64,000 nucleotides of DNA from Paenarthrobacter histidinolovorans (GCF_014647595.1 NZ_BMPM01000001.1:496001-560000), one strand, 5' to 3'; shown: positions 37,827-45,909, counted from the first letter of the stretch. Notes: generated by a model from the letters alone, not told the origin. Translations and numbers: made by a program.

Positions 37827-39173
37827 ATGCGTACCAACCTTGACCGCCGCCATTTCCTGGGATTGGCGGGCCTCGGAGCCGGAGCAGCGGCCCTCGCCGC
37901 ATGCGGCGGGCCGTCGACGGCGGGCACGGCAGACGCCGTCGACACCGCAACGATCGACTTCAGCGGCGTCAAGCCGGCCGCATCCATCGACTTCTGGACG
38001 AACCACCCCGGGAAGTCCCAGGACGTGGAAAAGGCGATCATCGAGAAGTTCCAGGCCAAGTTCCCGGACATCAAGGTGAACCTGGTGACCGCGGGCGCCA
38101 ACTATGAGGAGATCGCGCAAAAGTTCCAGACGTCCCAGGCAGCCAAGACCGGACTGCCCGGGCTGGTTGTGCTCTCCGACGTTTGGTGGTTCCGCTACTT
38201 CTCCAACGGCAGCATCATCCCTATCGACCCCCTGGTAAAGCAGCTGGACATCAAGATCGACGACTTCCAGAAATCACTGGTGGACGACTACAAGTACGAC
38301 GACAAGCAGTGGGCCCTTCCGTACGGCCGCTCCACCCCGTTGTTCTACTACAACAAGGACCACTTCAAGGCAGCAGGCCTGCCGGACCGCGCACCGGCCA
38401 CATGGCAGGAGTTCGCGGAGTGGGCTCCCAAGCTCAAAGCCACCTCCGGCGCGCAGTACGCCTACATCTACCCGGCGCTGGCCGGCTACGCCGGGTGGAC
38501 TCTGCAGAACAACCTGTGGGGTTGGGGCGGCGCCTGGTCCAAGGGCTGGGACATCACCTGCGACTCCAAGGAATCCGTGGCCGCCCTTCAGTGGGCCCAG
38601 GACTCCATCTACAAGGACGGCTGGGCCGGTGTTTCCTCCAAGGAAGCCGCCGACGACTTTGCCGCCGGAATCACCTCGTCCACCATCTCTTCCACGGGTT
38701 CGCTCCTGGGGGTCCTGAAGGCAGCCAAATTCAACGTGGGCGTCGGGTTCCTTCCCGGCGGCCCCGAAGTCCCCAGCAGCGTCTGCCCCACCGGCGGTGC
38801 GGGTCTGGGCATTCCCAGCGGCATCACAAAGGAAGAGCAACTGGCCGCGGCAACCTTCCTCAAGTTCATGACAGAGCCAGAGAACACTGCCGCCTTTTCC
38901 GCCGCCACCGGCTATATGCCAACCCGGCTCTCGGCAGACATATCCTCTGTCCTCGCGGCCACTCCGCAGATCAAGACAGCCATGGACCAGCTCGCTGCCA
39001 CCAAGGTCCAGGACAACGCCCGCGTGTTCCTGCCGGGCGCAGACCAGGAAATGGCCAAGTCCGCAGCCAAAATCCTCACGCAGCAAGGCGACGTGCAGGC
39101 GACCATGACCGAGCTGAAGAAGACGCTCGAGGGCATCTACACCAAGGACGTCAAGCCGAAGCTGAAGTCCTGA
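37827..39173 (+). CDS. UgpB-like extracellular solute-binding lipoprotein
   Basis: A 448-residue family 1 binding protein that captures substrate for the importer. The N-terminus RTNLDRRHFLGLAGLGAGAA has a twin-arginine-type motif, and LAAC is a lipobox, so it is a Tat-exported lipoprotein. The body shows LPYGRSTPLFYYNKDHFKAAG, SSTISSTGSLLGVLKAAKF and MTEPENTAAFSAATGYMPT, resembling E. coli UgpB (sn-glycerol 3-phosphate). ATG 37827 follows GAGAGGAAG; the longer frame is not coding. Substrate identity is inferred weakly and could equally be a sugar. Confidence 0.85.
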   Translation: MRTNLDRRHFLGLAGLGAGAAALAACGGPSTAGTADAVDTATIDFSGVKPAASIDFWTNHPGKSQDVEKAIIEKFQAKFPDIKVNLVTAGANYEEIAQKFQTSQAAKTGLPGLVVLSDVWWFRYFSNGSIIPIDPLVKQLDIKIDDFQKSLVDDYKYDDKQWALPYGRSTPLFYYNKDHFKAAGLPDRAPATWQEFAEWAPKLKATSGAQYAYIYPALAGYAGWTLQNNLWGWGGAWSKGWDITCDSKESVAALQWAQDSIYKDGWAGVSSKEAADDFAAGITSSTISSTGSLLGVLKAAKFNVGVGFLPGGPEVPSSVCPTGGAGLGIPSGITKEEQLAAATFLKFMTEPENTAAFSAATGYMPTRLSADISSVLAATPQIKTAMDQLAATKVQDNARVFLPGADQEMAKSAAKILTQQGDVQATMTELKKTLEGIYTKDVKPKLKS

Positions 39174-39190
39174 CCCACTTCCTGGCAAAG

Positions 39191-39229
39191 GAAGAGCGCG
39201 GCTACTTCGGTAGCCGCGCTCTTCTTTTT
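39191..39229 (+). terminator. Rho-independent terminator of the ABC operon
   Basis: A perfect 15-bp stem (39191-39205 with 39210-39224) capped by a TTCG tetraloop is followed by TTTTT at 39225-39229. It lies 17 nt past the binding-protein stop and just before the convergent map stop. Confidence 0.92.
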
Positions 39230-39236
39230 GGAGGTG

Positions 39237-40064
39237 TTACGGGATGGGGACAGGCACGACGCCGAGCGGCGCCAATTGCTCCGCGCCTCCATCGGGGGCG
39301 GACAGGACCCAGATGCCCTTTTCGTGCACTGCTACCGAATGCTCCCACTGGCAGGAACGCTTTCCGTCAGTGGTGACTACTGTCCAGTCGTCGTCGAGGG
39401 TGGCAGTTTCGATGTCGCCGCGAACCAGCATGGGCTCGATGGCAAGGCACAGCCCCGGGCGGATCTTGGGACCGCGGTGGCTGGTCCGGTAGTTCAGGAC
39501 ATCCGGGGCCATGTGCATTTCGGAACCGATGCCGTGGCCGACGTAGTCCTCCAGGATGCCCAGGGGCTTGCCGGGGACCGAGGAAACGTAGTCATCGATT
39601 GCGTTACCGATGTCACCCACGAACTTGCCCTTGGCCAAGGCGGCGATGCCCCTCCACATGGCGGCCTCGGTGACATCCGAAAGCCGCTGGTCCTCCGGGT
39701 CCGCGGTGCCCACGATCACTGTCCGCGCCGAGTCGGAGTGCCAGCCATCCACAATGCAGCCGCCGTCGATGGAGATGATGTCTCCGTCTTGCAGGACACG
39801 GCCACCGGGTATGCCATGGACTACTTCCTCGTTGACGGAGGCGCAGATGGTCGCGGGGAATCCGTGGTATCCGAGGAAGTTGGACTTGGCTCCTGCGTCA
39901 TTGAGGACCGCGGCAAAGACGTCGTCCAGGTCCTTGGTAGTGACACCGGGCCTGGCAGCCGCAACGGCAGCATCGAGTGCCCTGCTCAGGACAAGCCCGG
40001 CCTGGCGCATCGTACGCATCTGCTCGTTGTTCTTATATTCAATGCGGGGCTGACCGAACGCCAT
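39237..40064 (-). CDS. map: Methionine aminopeptidase, type I
   Basis: A 275-residue metallopeptidase that removes the initiator Met from nascent proteins. Metal ligands are visible in SIDGGCIVDGWHSDSA (two Asp regions), GHGIGSEMHMAP (His), LAIEPMLV (Glu) and WEHSVAV (Glu). ATG 40064 follows AGAGGAG; the frame extends 18 codons further without similarity. It lies only 32 nt after the OleD-like gene and on the same strand, so it is probably transcribed from the biosynthetic operon or a promoter inside it. Confidence 0.96.
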   Translation of the reverse strand: MAFGQPRIEYKNNEQMRTMRQAGLVLSRALDAAVAAARPGVTTKDLDDVFAAVLNDAGAKSNFLGYHGFPATICASVNEEVVHGIPGGRVLQDGDIISIDGGCIVDGWHSDSARTVIVGTADPEDQRLSDVTEAAMWRGIAALAKGKFVGDIGNAIDDYVSSVPGKPLGILEDYVGHGIGSEMHMAPDVLNYRTSHRGPKIRPGLCLAIEPMLVRGDIETATLDDDWTVVTTDGKRSCQWEHSVAVHEKGIWVLSAPDGGAEQLAPLGVVPVPIP

Positions 40065-40096
40065 GTTCTCCTCTGGAAGGTTGCTGTTGGGACCGA

Positions 40097-41008
40097 TCAG
40101 GCCCCGTGCTCCAACCATTTTCCCGCATCCGCGACTGTGGTCGAAATTGGCTCGATTCCCAGCTCTCCGCGCAGCCGGTCCAAACAGTACGTCCGCTGCT
40201 TCCCCACCTGGCTGACGGCGTAGCGGGTAATCTTCGGAACACGGCCGGTAACCCGTGAGGCTGCCTCCGAAACGGCCGCGAGCGCCATGGCTGCAGGCTC
40301 CGGAAGATAGGTGACAGGGACGTCGCTGTGGCCTGAAACGTCAAGCACCTGCCGCAGCACTGCCCCCAACTCCACAGGCCGGGCATCGCCCACGTTCACG
40401 GCACCGCGCACCGTCGACTGGCAGGCGGCCAGTATGGCACGCGTCAGGTTGTCCACGTGCGTCAGTTGATGCTTCACCCCGGCGTGTCCGATGCTCAGCA
40501 GCCGCCCTCCACGAATGTTGCCGACGAGACGGGGCAACAGTGTCCGATCTCCCGGCCCGTAAACGGCGTGGGGGCGCAGTGCCAGGGCATTACCGTGTCT
40601 CCTCGCTTCGACGTCGGCGAGCGCCTTGCTGCGTCCGTAGGCGTTCAGGTGCCTCGCAGCCACCTCTTCCTCAGCACGGTCCACGCACGGTTCCCACCAG
40701 GGATAGACGCTGGAGCTTGAGATGTACACCAGGCGTGTCCCTGCGAATGCTTCAGCAACGGCCCTGGTCCCTTCGACGTTTGCCCGGTGAAAGACGGCAG
40801 TGTCTCCCCAGTCGGCCACATGGGCGCCGGCGTGGACAACCGCATCCACGTGCGGAATACGAGCGGGTGGCAGACCGGCCAGGTCCCAGTAACTCAAGCC
40901 CTTCCCCTGACGTCGGGCATACCGGACGACCTCCCAGCCCCGGGCTTCGGCAGCGTTGGCCACGGCCCCACCGATGAACCCCGTGGCGCCGGTTACAGCG
41001 ATTCTCAT
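40097..41008 (-). CDS. OleD-like NAD(P)-dependent epimerase/reductase
   Basis: A 303-residue short-chain dehydrogenase of the extended, 3-beta-HSD-like type. The Rossmann motif is VTGATGFIGGAV (residues 5-16), and the catalytic Tyr124-x3-Lys128 lies in AYGRSKAL with Ser residues at 97-100. VVHAGAHVADWGDTAVFHRANVEGT and LRPHAVYGPGDRTLLPRL match OleD of olefin clusters, as I recall it from Xanthomonas, where OleD reduces the 2-alkyl-3-ketoacid made by OleA to the 3-hydroxyacid. Its ATG overlaps the OleC-like stop as ATGA. It is the last gene of the five-gene operon. Function is inferred from homology and context. Confidence 0.75.
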   Translation of the reverse strand: MRIAVTGATGFIGGAVANAAEARGWEVVRYARRQGKGLSYWDLAGLPPARIPHVDAVVHAGAHVADWGDTAVFHRANVEGTRAVAEAFAGTRLVYISSSSVYPWWEPCVDRAEEEVAARHLNAYGRSKALADVEARRHGNALALRPHAVYGPGDRTLLPRLVGNIRGGRLLSIGHAGVKHQLTHVDNLTRAILAACQSTVRGAVNVGDARPVELGAVLRQVLDVSGHSDVPVTYLPEPAAMALAAVSEAASRVTGRVPKITRYAVSQVGKQRTYCLDRLRGELGIEPISTTVADAGKWLEHGA

Positions 41009-42726
41009 GCGTCCGCCCCTGGGTCCCGCCGCGCGGCAAACATCCCACGCAGGGCCACCCGGTCAGGCTTCCGGTGCCTGCCGGAGGAAGGGATGGATTC
41101 CAGGATTTCGATGTGGTCCGGAAGGGCGGACTCATCGATGATCATCGGCAATTCCCTGGCCAACCGGGACTTCAGCGCAGCAGCGGGCCCGCCGGGTTCA
41201 GGGACCACCGCCAGCCATACCGCTTCATCTCCGATGCTGTCCGGTACGCCCACCATGACGGCATTCCGGACCCCTTGCACAGCTGCGATGACCGGCTCAT
41301 ACAACGCCGGGTAGATGTTTGTCTTACCCCGGATGATCATGTCCTTCTTTCGTCCGATCATGACCAGCCTGGGCGCACCGGTTCCTCCGTGGTCCAGCCG
41401 TACCAGATCACCAGTGGCGTGCTCCACCATCGGGTCCTCGCCCAAGTAGCCGAGGCACATGTTCGGCCCGCGGGCGAACAGCTCATGGTCGACTGCTACG
41501 CGGATCCCGACGGCGGGCAGCGGCTCTCCGAGGAAGTCGCCTTCACCGCTGCCATCGGGCCCGGTGAACTCTGCTTCGGCCCCGGATGCGAAGGCCAGTT
41601 TCTCCCGGCCATCGGCAATGGCGATGGGCAGTACCTCGGTCATGCCGTAGATGAGCTTGAACCCGACTCCGGGCATGAGCCTCATTGCCCGTTCAAGGAA
41701 GGGTGCCAGGATGGGCGCGGCCCCCAGCATCACCGTCCTCAGCGTCGCGGGCAGGGTGACGGAACCGTCTTCGATGGCATCCAGGATGGGTGCCAGTTGT
41801 GAGGGCACCAGGAAAAGGTGGGTGGCGGCGTCGTACGACGCTTCCTTCCCGGCAACGGCGCCCAACTCGCCTGCCAGGCGTAGCGGGTCAATGTGTGCCG
41901 AGAAACCATAACCGGGCATGGTCCAGTGGGCACCGGCGATCAAGGCGGGAAGGCCCATCATGAGCTGCTCGGAGTGGATCCGGTCGCCCTCACCGAAGCT
42001 GCATCGCGTCGATAACTGCCCGAAGCCTGCGGCCAGGGATCCCCTCGTATGAATGACCCCTTTGGGTGCGCCCGTGGTGCCGGAGGTGAAGATGATCACC
42101 GCCTCCTGTTCGGTCACTGTTTCCGTGGGTCCGGCGGAGTCCTGCCCCTGGGGAAGCGGTGCCGCAAGCCCTTTGACCGGTGAGGCACCGCGGGGTACGC
42201 CCGGGAGCCACGGCCCGGAGTAGTAGTGGCGGACGTCCATTGCCCCGTAGTCCGGGAGGAGCAGGCCGCGGCCGCGTGCGATGGGGCGAAGCGGGCTCTT
42301 GGCACTGATGGCATACAGAAGTGATTCCGATGCGGCCCAGCGCGGGGCAGCGAGTTCTGCCCGGTCGCGGAAAAGCGCAGGCCCTATGCCGGGATCGATG
42401 AACACCACGGAGCCACCCGCCCTCACGGCTCCGAGTGCCAGAATAAACGCTTCGGGGCTGGGCCGGACCGAGAAGAGCATCCGCTCCCCTGTCCCGAATC
42501 CGTCATCCTGTAAACGCCGGGCCGTGGCCTCAATGCCGTCCACCAACGCGCGGTACGTGATGGTACGGCCGGGCCGGACGCAGTCGTTTCCCCATCGCGC
42601 CCACGGAGGCTGTCTTTTGCCCGGCGCCGTGATGGCGGGACGGTCGGGAACGCGATCCGCCGAGGCATAGACTGCAGTGATCAAATCCCGGGTCACCAAG
42701 GATTGCCCAGGTGTTTCATCAGGCAT
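41005..42726 (-). CDS. OleC-like AMP-forming synthetase (ANL superfamily)
   Basis: A 573-residue adenylate-forming enzyme. Core motifs are FTSGTTGAPKG (213-223), YGMTE (360-364), TGD (438-440) and the C-terminal catalytic Lys553 in RHRKPDRVAL. In olefin and beta-lactone pathways OleC activates a 3-hydroxyacid as its adenylate and closes it to a beta-lactone. Those enzymes look like acyl-CoA ligases, so a plain ligase role remains possible. No hydrolase domain is fused, unlike the OleBC fusion of Micrococcus. GGAG lies 7 nt before the ATG, which overlaps the P450 stop by 8 nt. Confidence 0.75.
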   Translation of the reverse strand: MPDETPGQSLVTRDLITAVYASADRVPDRPAITAPGKRQPPWARWGNDCVRPGRTITYRALVDGIEATARRLQDDGFGTGERMLFSVRPSPEAFILALGAVRAGGSVVFIDPGIGPALFRDRAELAAPRWAASESLLYAISAKSPLRPIARGRGLLLPDYGAMDVRHYYSGPWLPGVPRGASPVKGLAAPLPQGQDSAGPTETVTEQEAVIIFTSGTTGAPKGVIHTRGSLAAGFGQLSTRCSFGEGDRIHSEQLMMGLPALIAGAHWTMPGYGFSAHIDPLRLAGELGAVAGKEASYDAATHLFLVPSQLAPILDAIEDGSVTLPATLRTVMLGAAPILAPFLERAMRLMPGVGFKLIYGMTEVLPIAIADGREKLAFASGAEAEFTGPDGSGEGDFLGEPLPAVGIRVAVDHELFARGPNMCLGYLGEDPMVEHATGDLVRLDHGGTGAPRLVMIGRKKDMIIRGKTNIYPALYEPVIAAVQGVRNAVMVGVPDSIGDEAVWLAVVPEPGGPAAALKSRLARELPMIIDESALPDHIEILESIPSSGRHRKPDRVALRGMFAARRDPGADA

Positions 42727-43969
42727 GGGCCAGCTCCAACTTCCGGTACCCGGGAATCAGCACTCCCCTGCTGACCTGGCGGGCAGCAATGTGCCAGGGC
42801 CGCTGTGCATACAGGTCCAGCAGCAGCTCCAGCGTCGTATTGATTTCTGCCATGGCAAGCGGCATGCCAATACAGAAATGCGGTCCGGCACCGAACCACA
42901 GCTGACGTGCCTGCTGTGGTGTTGCCTGCGCCGGATCAAAGCCACCCAGGCTCTTGGCGGCATGGATGGTTGAGAGCAGGATCCTGTCCCCGGCGAGGAC
43001 CTTCGTGCCGCCTAGTGATCCATCAACCACTGCGTCCCGCAGCATCATCGGTGAGGGAACCGTGAAGCGCAAGGCCTCGTTGACTGCGGCCGGAACAGCG
43101 GACCGGTCCGCGGCCAGTTCACCGAGCCGTCCACTGTCGGCAAGCAACGCCACCAGCCTTGGCACGAACGACACCAGGGTTTCTGTGCCCACCATCACGA
43201 AAGCACTGATGATGCCCATGGCCTCGTCCTCGGACATGCCGAGTTCGCGGAGCCTGCCGGGGAAGGTATCGGGGTCGCTTTCCCTGTAGGCCGCCCGGAC
43301 TGGTCCGGCCAGCACGTCGACGGCGGATCGCCCCTTGGCCACTTGCCTTGCGGTGAGCGTCGGTCGGCCCAGGCGGACAAGCGACGAAATGGAGGACCCC
43401 AGGTCGAAGAGCTCCCTGTCTGCCAGCCTTCCCGGGGCATGTTCGGGAACCCCCAGCAGGCGCGAAATGACGCCGCCGGCCAGTTCTTTCACGCAGTCCA
43501 CCAGGTCCACGCGGCCGCGCGCTTCCAGTTCTTCGTGCACGCGCGACTTCAGCGCGGCCGCTGCCGGTTCCACGATGCCTTCCACGGAGCGGGGCGTGAA
43601 GAGGTCACCCAAACGGCGTCGCAGTAGCCGGTGTTCCTCACCGTCCATGTTCACCAGCGCCTTGGGCCCTACAACGGGAGTCCACAATGCACCCGAGCCT
43701 GATGGGCCGTTCTTGACGTAGGCGTCGTGACTCATCAGGACCTCGCGTACCAGTCCCGCTTCGCTGACCAGTACACCCAGCCCGGGGATGCGAAGCACCG
43801 GACGGAGTCCGCCCAGTCCGCGGATGATGGGATACAACACCGGGTGGGCTCCGAGATGGACACGGCGCTCCCAGCGTTCCGCAGTGTTCTGTTGGCGGTT
43901 TGCCGCCGGGTTCGCCGGAATCTTGCGCGCCGCGGCCCGCGCGCTGGTCTCCTGGAATCCGCGCGTCAC
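42719..43969 (-). CDS. Cytochrome P450
   Basis: A 416-residue soluble bacterial-type P450. The haem ligand is Cys366 in WFGAGPHFCIGMPLA, the ExxR pair is Glu298/Arg301 in NEALRF, and the I-helix has VGTETLVSFV. Between ExxR and the Cys there are only 67 residues, and the usual NRDP...FDPxRF part is shortened to AAKSLGGFDPAQ. GTG 43969 is chosen because it overlaps the glycosyltransferase stop as GTGA; an upstream start would run deep into that gene. A hydroxylation or other oxidation of the cluster product is likely. No ferredoxin gene is nearby. Confidence 0.88.
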   Translation of the reverse strand: MTRGFQETSARAAARKIPANPAANRQQNTAERWERRVHLGAHPVLYPIIRGLGGLRPVLRIPGLGVLVSEAGLVREVLMSHDAYVKNGPSGSGALWTPVVGPKALVNMDGEEHRLLRRRLGDLFTPRSVEGIVEPAAAALKSRVHEELEARGRVDLVDCVKELAGGVISRLLGVPEHAPGRLADRELFDLGSSISSLVRLGRPTLTARQVAKGRSAVDVLAGPVRAAYRESDPDTFPGRLRELGMSEDEAMGIISAFVMVGTETLVSFVPRLVALLADSGRLGELAADRSAVPAAVNEALRFTVPSPMMLRDAVVDGSLGGTKVLAGDRILLSTIHAAKSLGGFDPAQATPQQARQLWFGAGPHFCIGMPLAMAEINTTLELLLDLYAQRPWHIAARQVSRGVLIPGYRKLELAHA

Positions 43970-44760
43970 CGGATATCCACGTGTTCGGGCCGGTAGCGGT
44001 GGTCCGCATACCAGGCCAGCGTGTTCTTCAGCCCCCACGCCTTCACCCGGCGGGAGGAACCAAACACCACAACATCGCGTCTGAGGGCGTAGTTCCGCGT
44101 CAGCTTCCGTACCCGGTTGGACAAGGCCCGGTCTTCATGGAGGTCCTCGATTTTGCTTCTGGGGAAACCGCCTGAGCGCTGGTACATGTCGGCAGTGATG
44201 GCCATGTTGCAACCGGGGAGCATCTGATATGGACCCAAGTACCCCTCACCCTTGTTGCCGGGCCGGATCCGGCCGAAGAACGAAGCTACCTCGACGGCCA
44301 ACAGCATCATGAGCCGTTCACGGGAGGTAATGCCCTCGTCCTCGCGGGGATTCAGTTGTCCGGCGATGAGCTCCAGGCCGTCTTTAAATGCAGCCATGAT
44401 CCGCGCGGTCCAGTCAGGCGCGGCCAGGCAGTCGGTGTCGGTGCGGGCCAGCCACCGCGCACCGTGTTCCACGCCAAAGCGCATACCGGAATCAGCTGCC
44501 GCACCCGTGCCCTTCTGGCTTTCGTGAACCAACCTGATGTCCATGCGCGGATGTTCCGCCGCAAAGCCGGCCACGATGTCGCAGCTGCGGTCCGTGGAGC
44601 CGTTATCCACTACTACCACGGTGAAGTCCGGAAAAGATTGTGCTGCCAAGGAGTCCAGTGCCTGCCGTACCAGCTTCTCTTCATTGAGCATCGGCATGGC
44701 CACGCACAAGGACCGGGTGGGTGCCGTGCTTGATAGCCTGTCATGCAACTCCGCGTTCAT
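43966..44760 (-). CDS. Family 2 glycosyltransferase
   Basis: A 264-residue GT-A fold glycosyltransferase. The nucleotide-binding strand is VVVVDNGSTDRSC (48-60), the DxD motif is Asp108-Thr-Asp110 in RTDTDC, and the catalytic acidic pair lies in HEDRALSNRVRK (Glu209-Asp210). I see no membrane helix. The acceptor cannot be told; its place between an OleA-like and a P450 gene suggests a lipid-derived intermediate. It overlaps the upstream OleA-like gene by 4 nt (ATGA) and the P450 gene by 4 nt (GTGA). Confidence 0.82.
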   Translation of the reverse strand: MNAELHDRLSSTAPTRSLCVAMPMLNEEKLVRQALDSLAAQSFPDFTVVVVDNGSTDRSCDIVAGFAAEHPRMDIRLVHESQKGTGAAADSGMRFGVEHGARWLARTDTDCLAAPDWTARIMAAFKDGLELIAGQLNPREDEGITSRERLMMLLAVEVASFFGRIRPGNKGEGYLGPYQMLPGCNMAITADMYQRSGGFPRSKIEDLHEDRALSNRVRKLTRNYALRRDVVVFGSSRRVKAWGLKNTLAWYADHRYRPEHVDIR

Positions 44761-45800
44761 AGCCGCACCACCGCCATGCCCAGGCTCACGCCGCCACCCA
44801 AACCGACCAACGCCACAAGGTCACCGGGACCAGCCCTGCCACTGTCCACGGCAAGCTTCAATTGCAGGGGAAGGCTGACAGAGGCGAGGTTGCCAAAGTC
44901 CTCAACGGAATGAACCAGCAGTTCCGGAGGAACGCCGGCTCCTTCGGCGAAAATCTGCCGGTAGGGTGCGCTGACCTGATGCACGCAGACCACGGCAAAA
45001 TCCGTCCATGCGAGGTGCATTTCCGCGAGCGTTTCATCAAGGATGTCCGAACCGAGGTCCAGGAACGCGTCCTTGAGCTTTTCCCCGTCCATGCTGAAAT
45101 AGCTGGCCTCGGGATCACGCGGGAACGCCGAACCTCCCGCCGCCAAGGTACCTACTGACCAATGGCTGCTTCGCGCCGTAAAGCCCATGGCCAGGATTCC
45201 GGCCGCCCCGCCCCCAGCTGAGCCAGGCTCAACCGCGGCTTCCAGCAACACTGCTGCCCCGCCGTCGCTCATGGTGTACCCGGGAAAGCTGGAGGCGAAC
45301 GTGGGGAAGTCCGGTACCGACCACCGCACCGCCCGGGAGGGCGACTCCCCCGTGACCACCAGAACCCTCGCGTAACGCCCTCCGGCGATCAACGCATCGG
45401 CAACCTCCATACCGTTGAGGAAACTGTTACAGGCGTTCTTGACGTCCATCACCGGGCACGAAAGTCCCAGTTTCGCCGCCACCATGTGTCCTGTGGCCGG
45501 TTCAACCATGTCCTGGCTGGCAGAGGCGAAGACCAGCAGATCCACGTCAGGTGCCTGCAGTCCACATTCGGCCAGGACTTTGGCAGCAGCGTTGGCCGCC
45601 AGATCGGAGGCCTGCTCCGTCGCGGACATGACACTCCGGGAACGGATCCCCGTGACCCGGCCGATGAGGCCTTTCGGGACCCGGAACCCGGGACTGGAAT
45701 CAGCGATGCGGCGTTCGACGGCGGCAGTGTCCAGCCGCGTGGGCGGCAGGTAAACCTCAAGCCCCGAAATCCGGCTACGTCCCGACAGAGCTGTCTGCAT
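44757..45800 (-). CDS. OleA-like thiolase-fold condensing enzyme (3-oxoacyl-ACP synthase III family)
   Basis: A 347-residue thiolase-superfamily enzyme. The catalytic set is Cys124 in DVKNACNSFLNGM, His274 in VHQVSAPY and Asn304 in FGNLASVSLP. Glu100 in DMVEPATG aligns with Glu117 of Xanthomonas OleA, the base for head-to-head condensation of two acyl-CoAs; FabH lacks it. VTGIRSRS and the ASDLAANAA stretch also follow OleA. ATG 45800 has only a GGGGGA before it. It heads a five-gene coupled operon, 31 nt after the adk terminator. A FabH-like role in making a single chain is the main alternative. Confidence 0.82.
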   Translation of the reverse strand: MQTALSGRSRISGLEVYLPPTRLDTAAVERRIADSSPGFRVPKGLIGRVTGIRSRSVMSATEQASDLAANAAAKVLAECGLQAPDVDLLVFASASQDMVEPATGHMVAAKLGLSCPVMDVKNACNSFLNGMEVADALIAGGRYARVLVVTGESPSRAVRWSVPDFPTFASSFPGYTMSDGGAAVLLEAAVEPGSAGGGAAGILAMGFTARSSHWSVGTLAAGGSAFPRDPEASYFSMDGEKLKDAFLDLGSDILDETLAEMHLAWTDFAVVCVHQVSAPYRQIFAEGAGVPPELLVHSVEDFGNLASVSLPLQLKLAVDSGRAGPGDLVALVGLGGGVSLGMAVVRL

Positions 45801-45831
45801 GCGATTCCCCCAAGGATGTGCCGCGTCAACG

Positions 45832-45871
45832 AAAAAGGGTGTGTCCCGCACCTATGGTACGGGACACACCC
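45832..45871 (-). terminator. Rho-independent terminator between adk and the biosynthetic operon
   Basis: A perfect 12-bp stem, GGGTGTGTCCCG with CGGGACACACCC (45837-45848 and 45860-45871), is followed on the minus strand by TTTTT. It ends 31 nt before the OleA-like start codon. Confidence 0.9.
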
Positions 45872-45909
45872 TTCACTCAAGTTCCGGTTGCCCGGCTATG
45901 TGGAAAACC

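Noticed and set aside
41066-41085. Loss of the catalytic lysine in the OleC-like enzyme (SGR instead of SGK)
   Set aside because: Re-alignment to the NGKVDRKAL form of the motif places Lys553 of RHRKPDRVAL in the catalytic position, so the enzyme looks intact.
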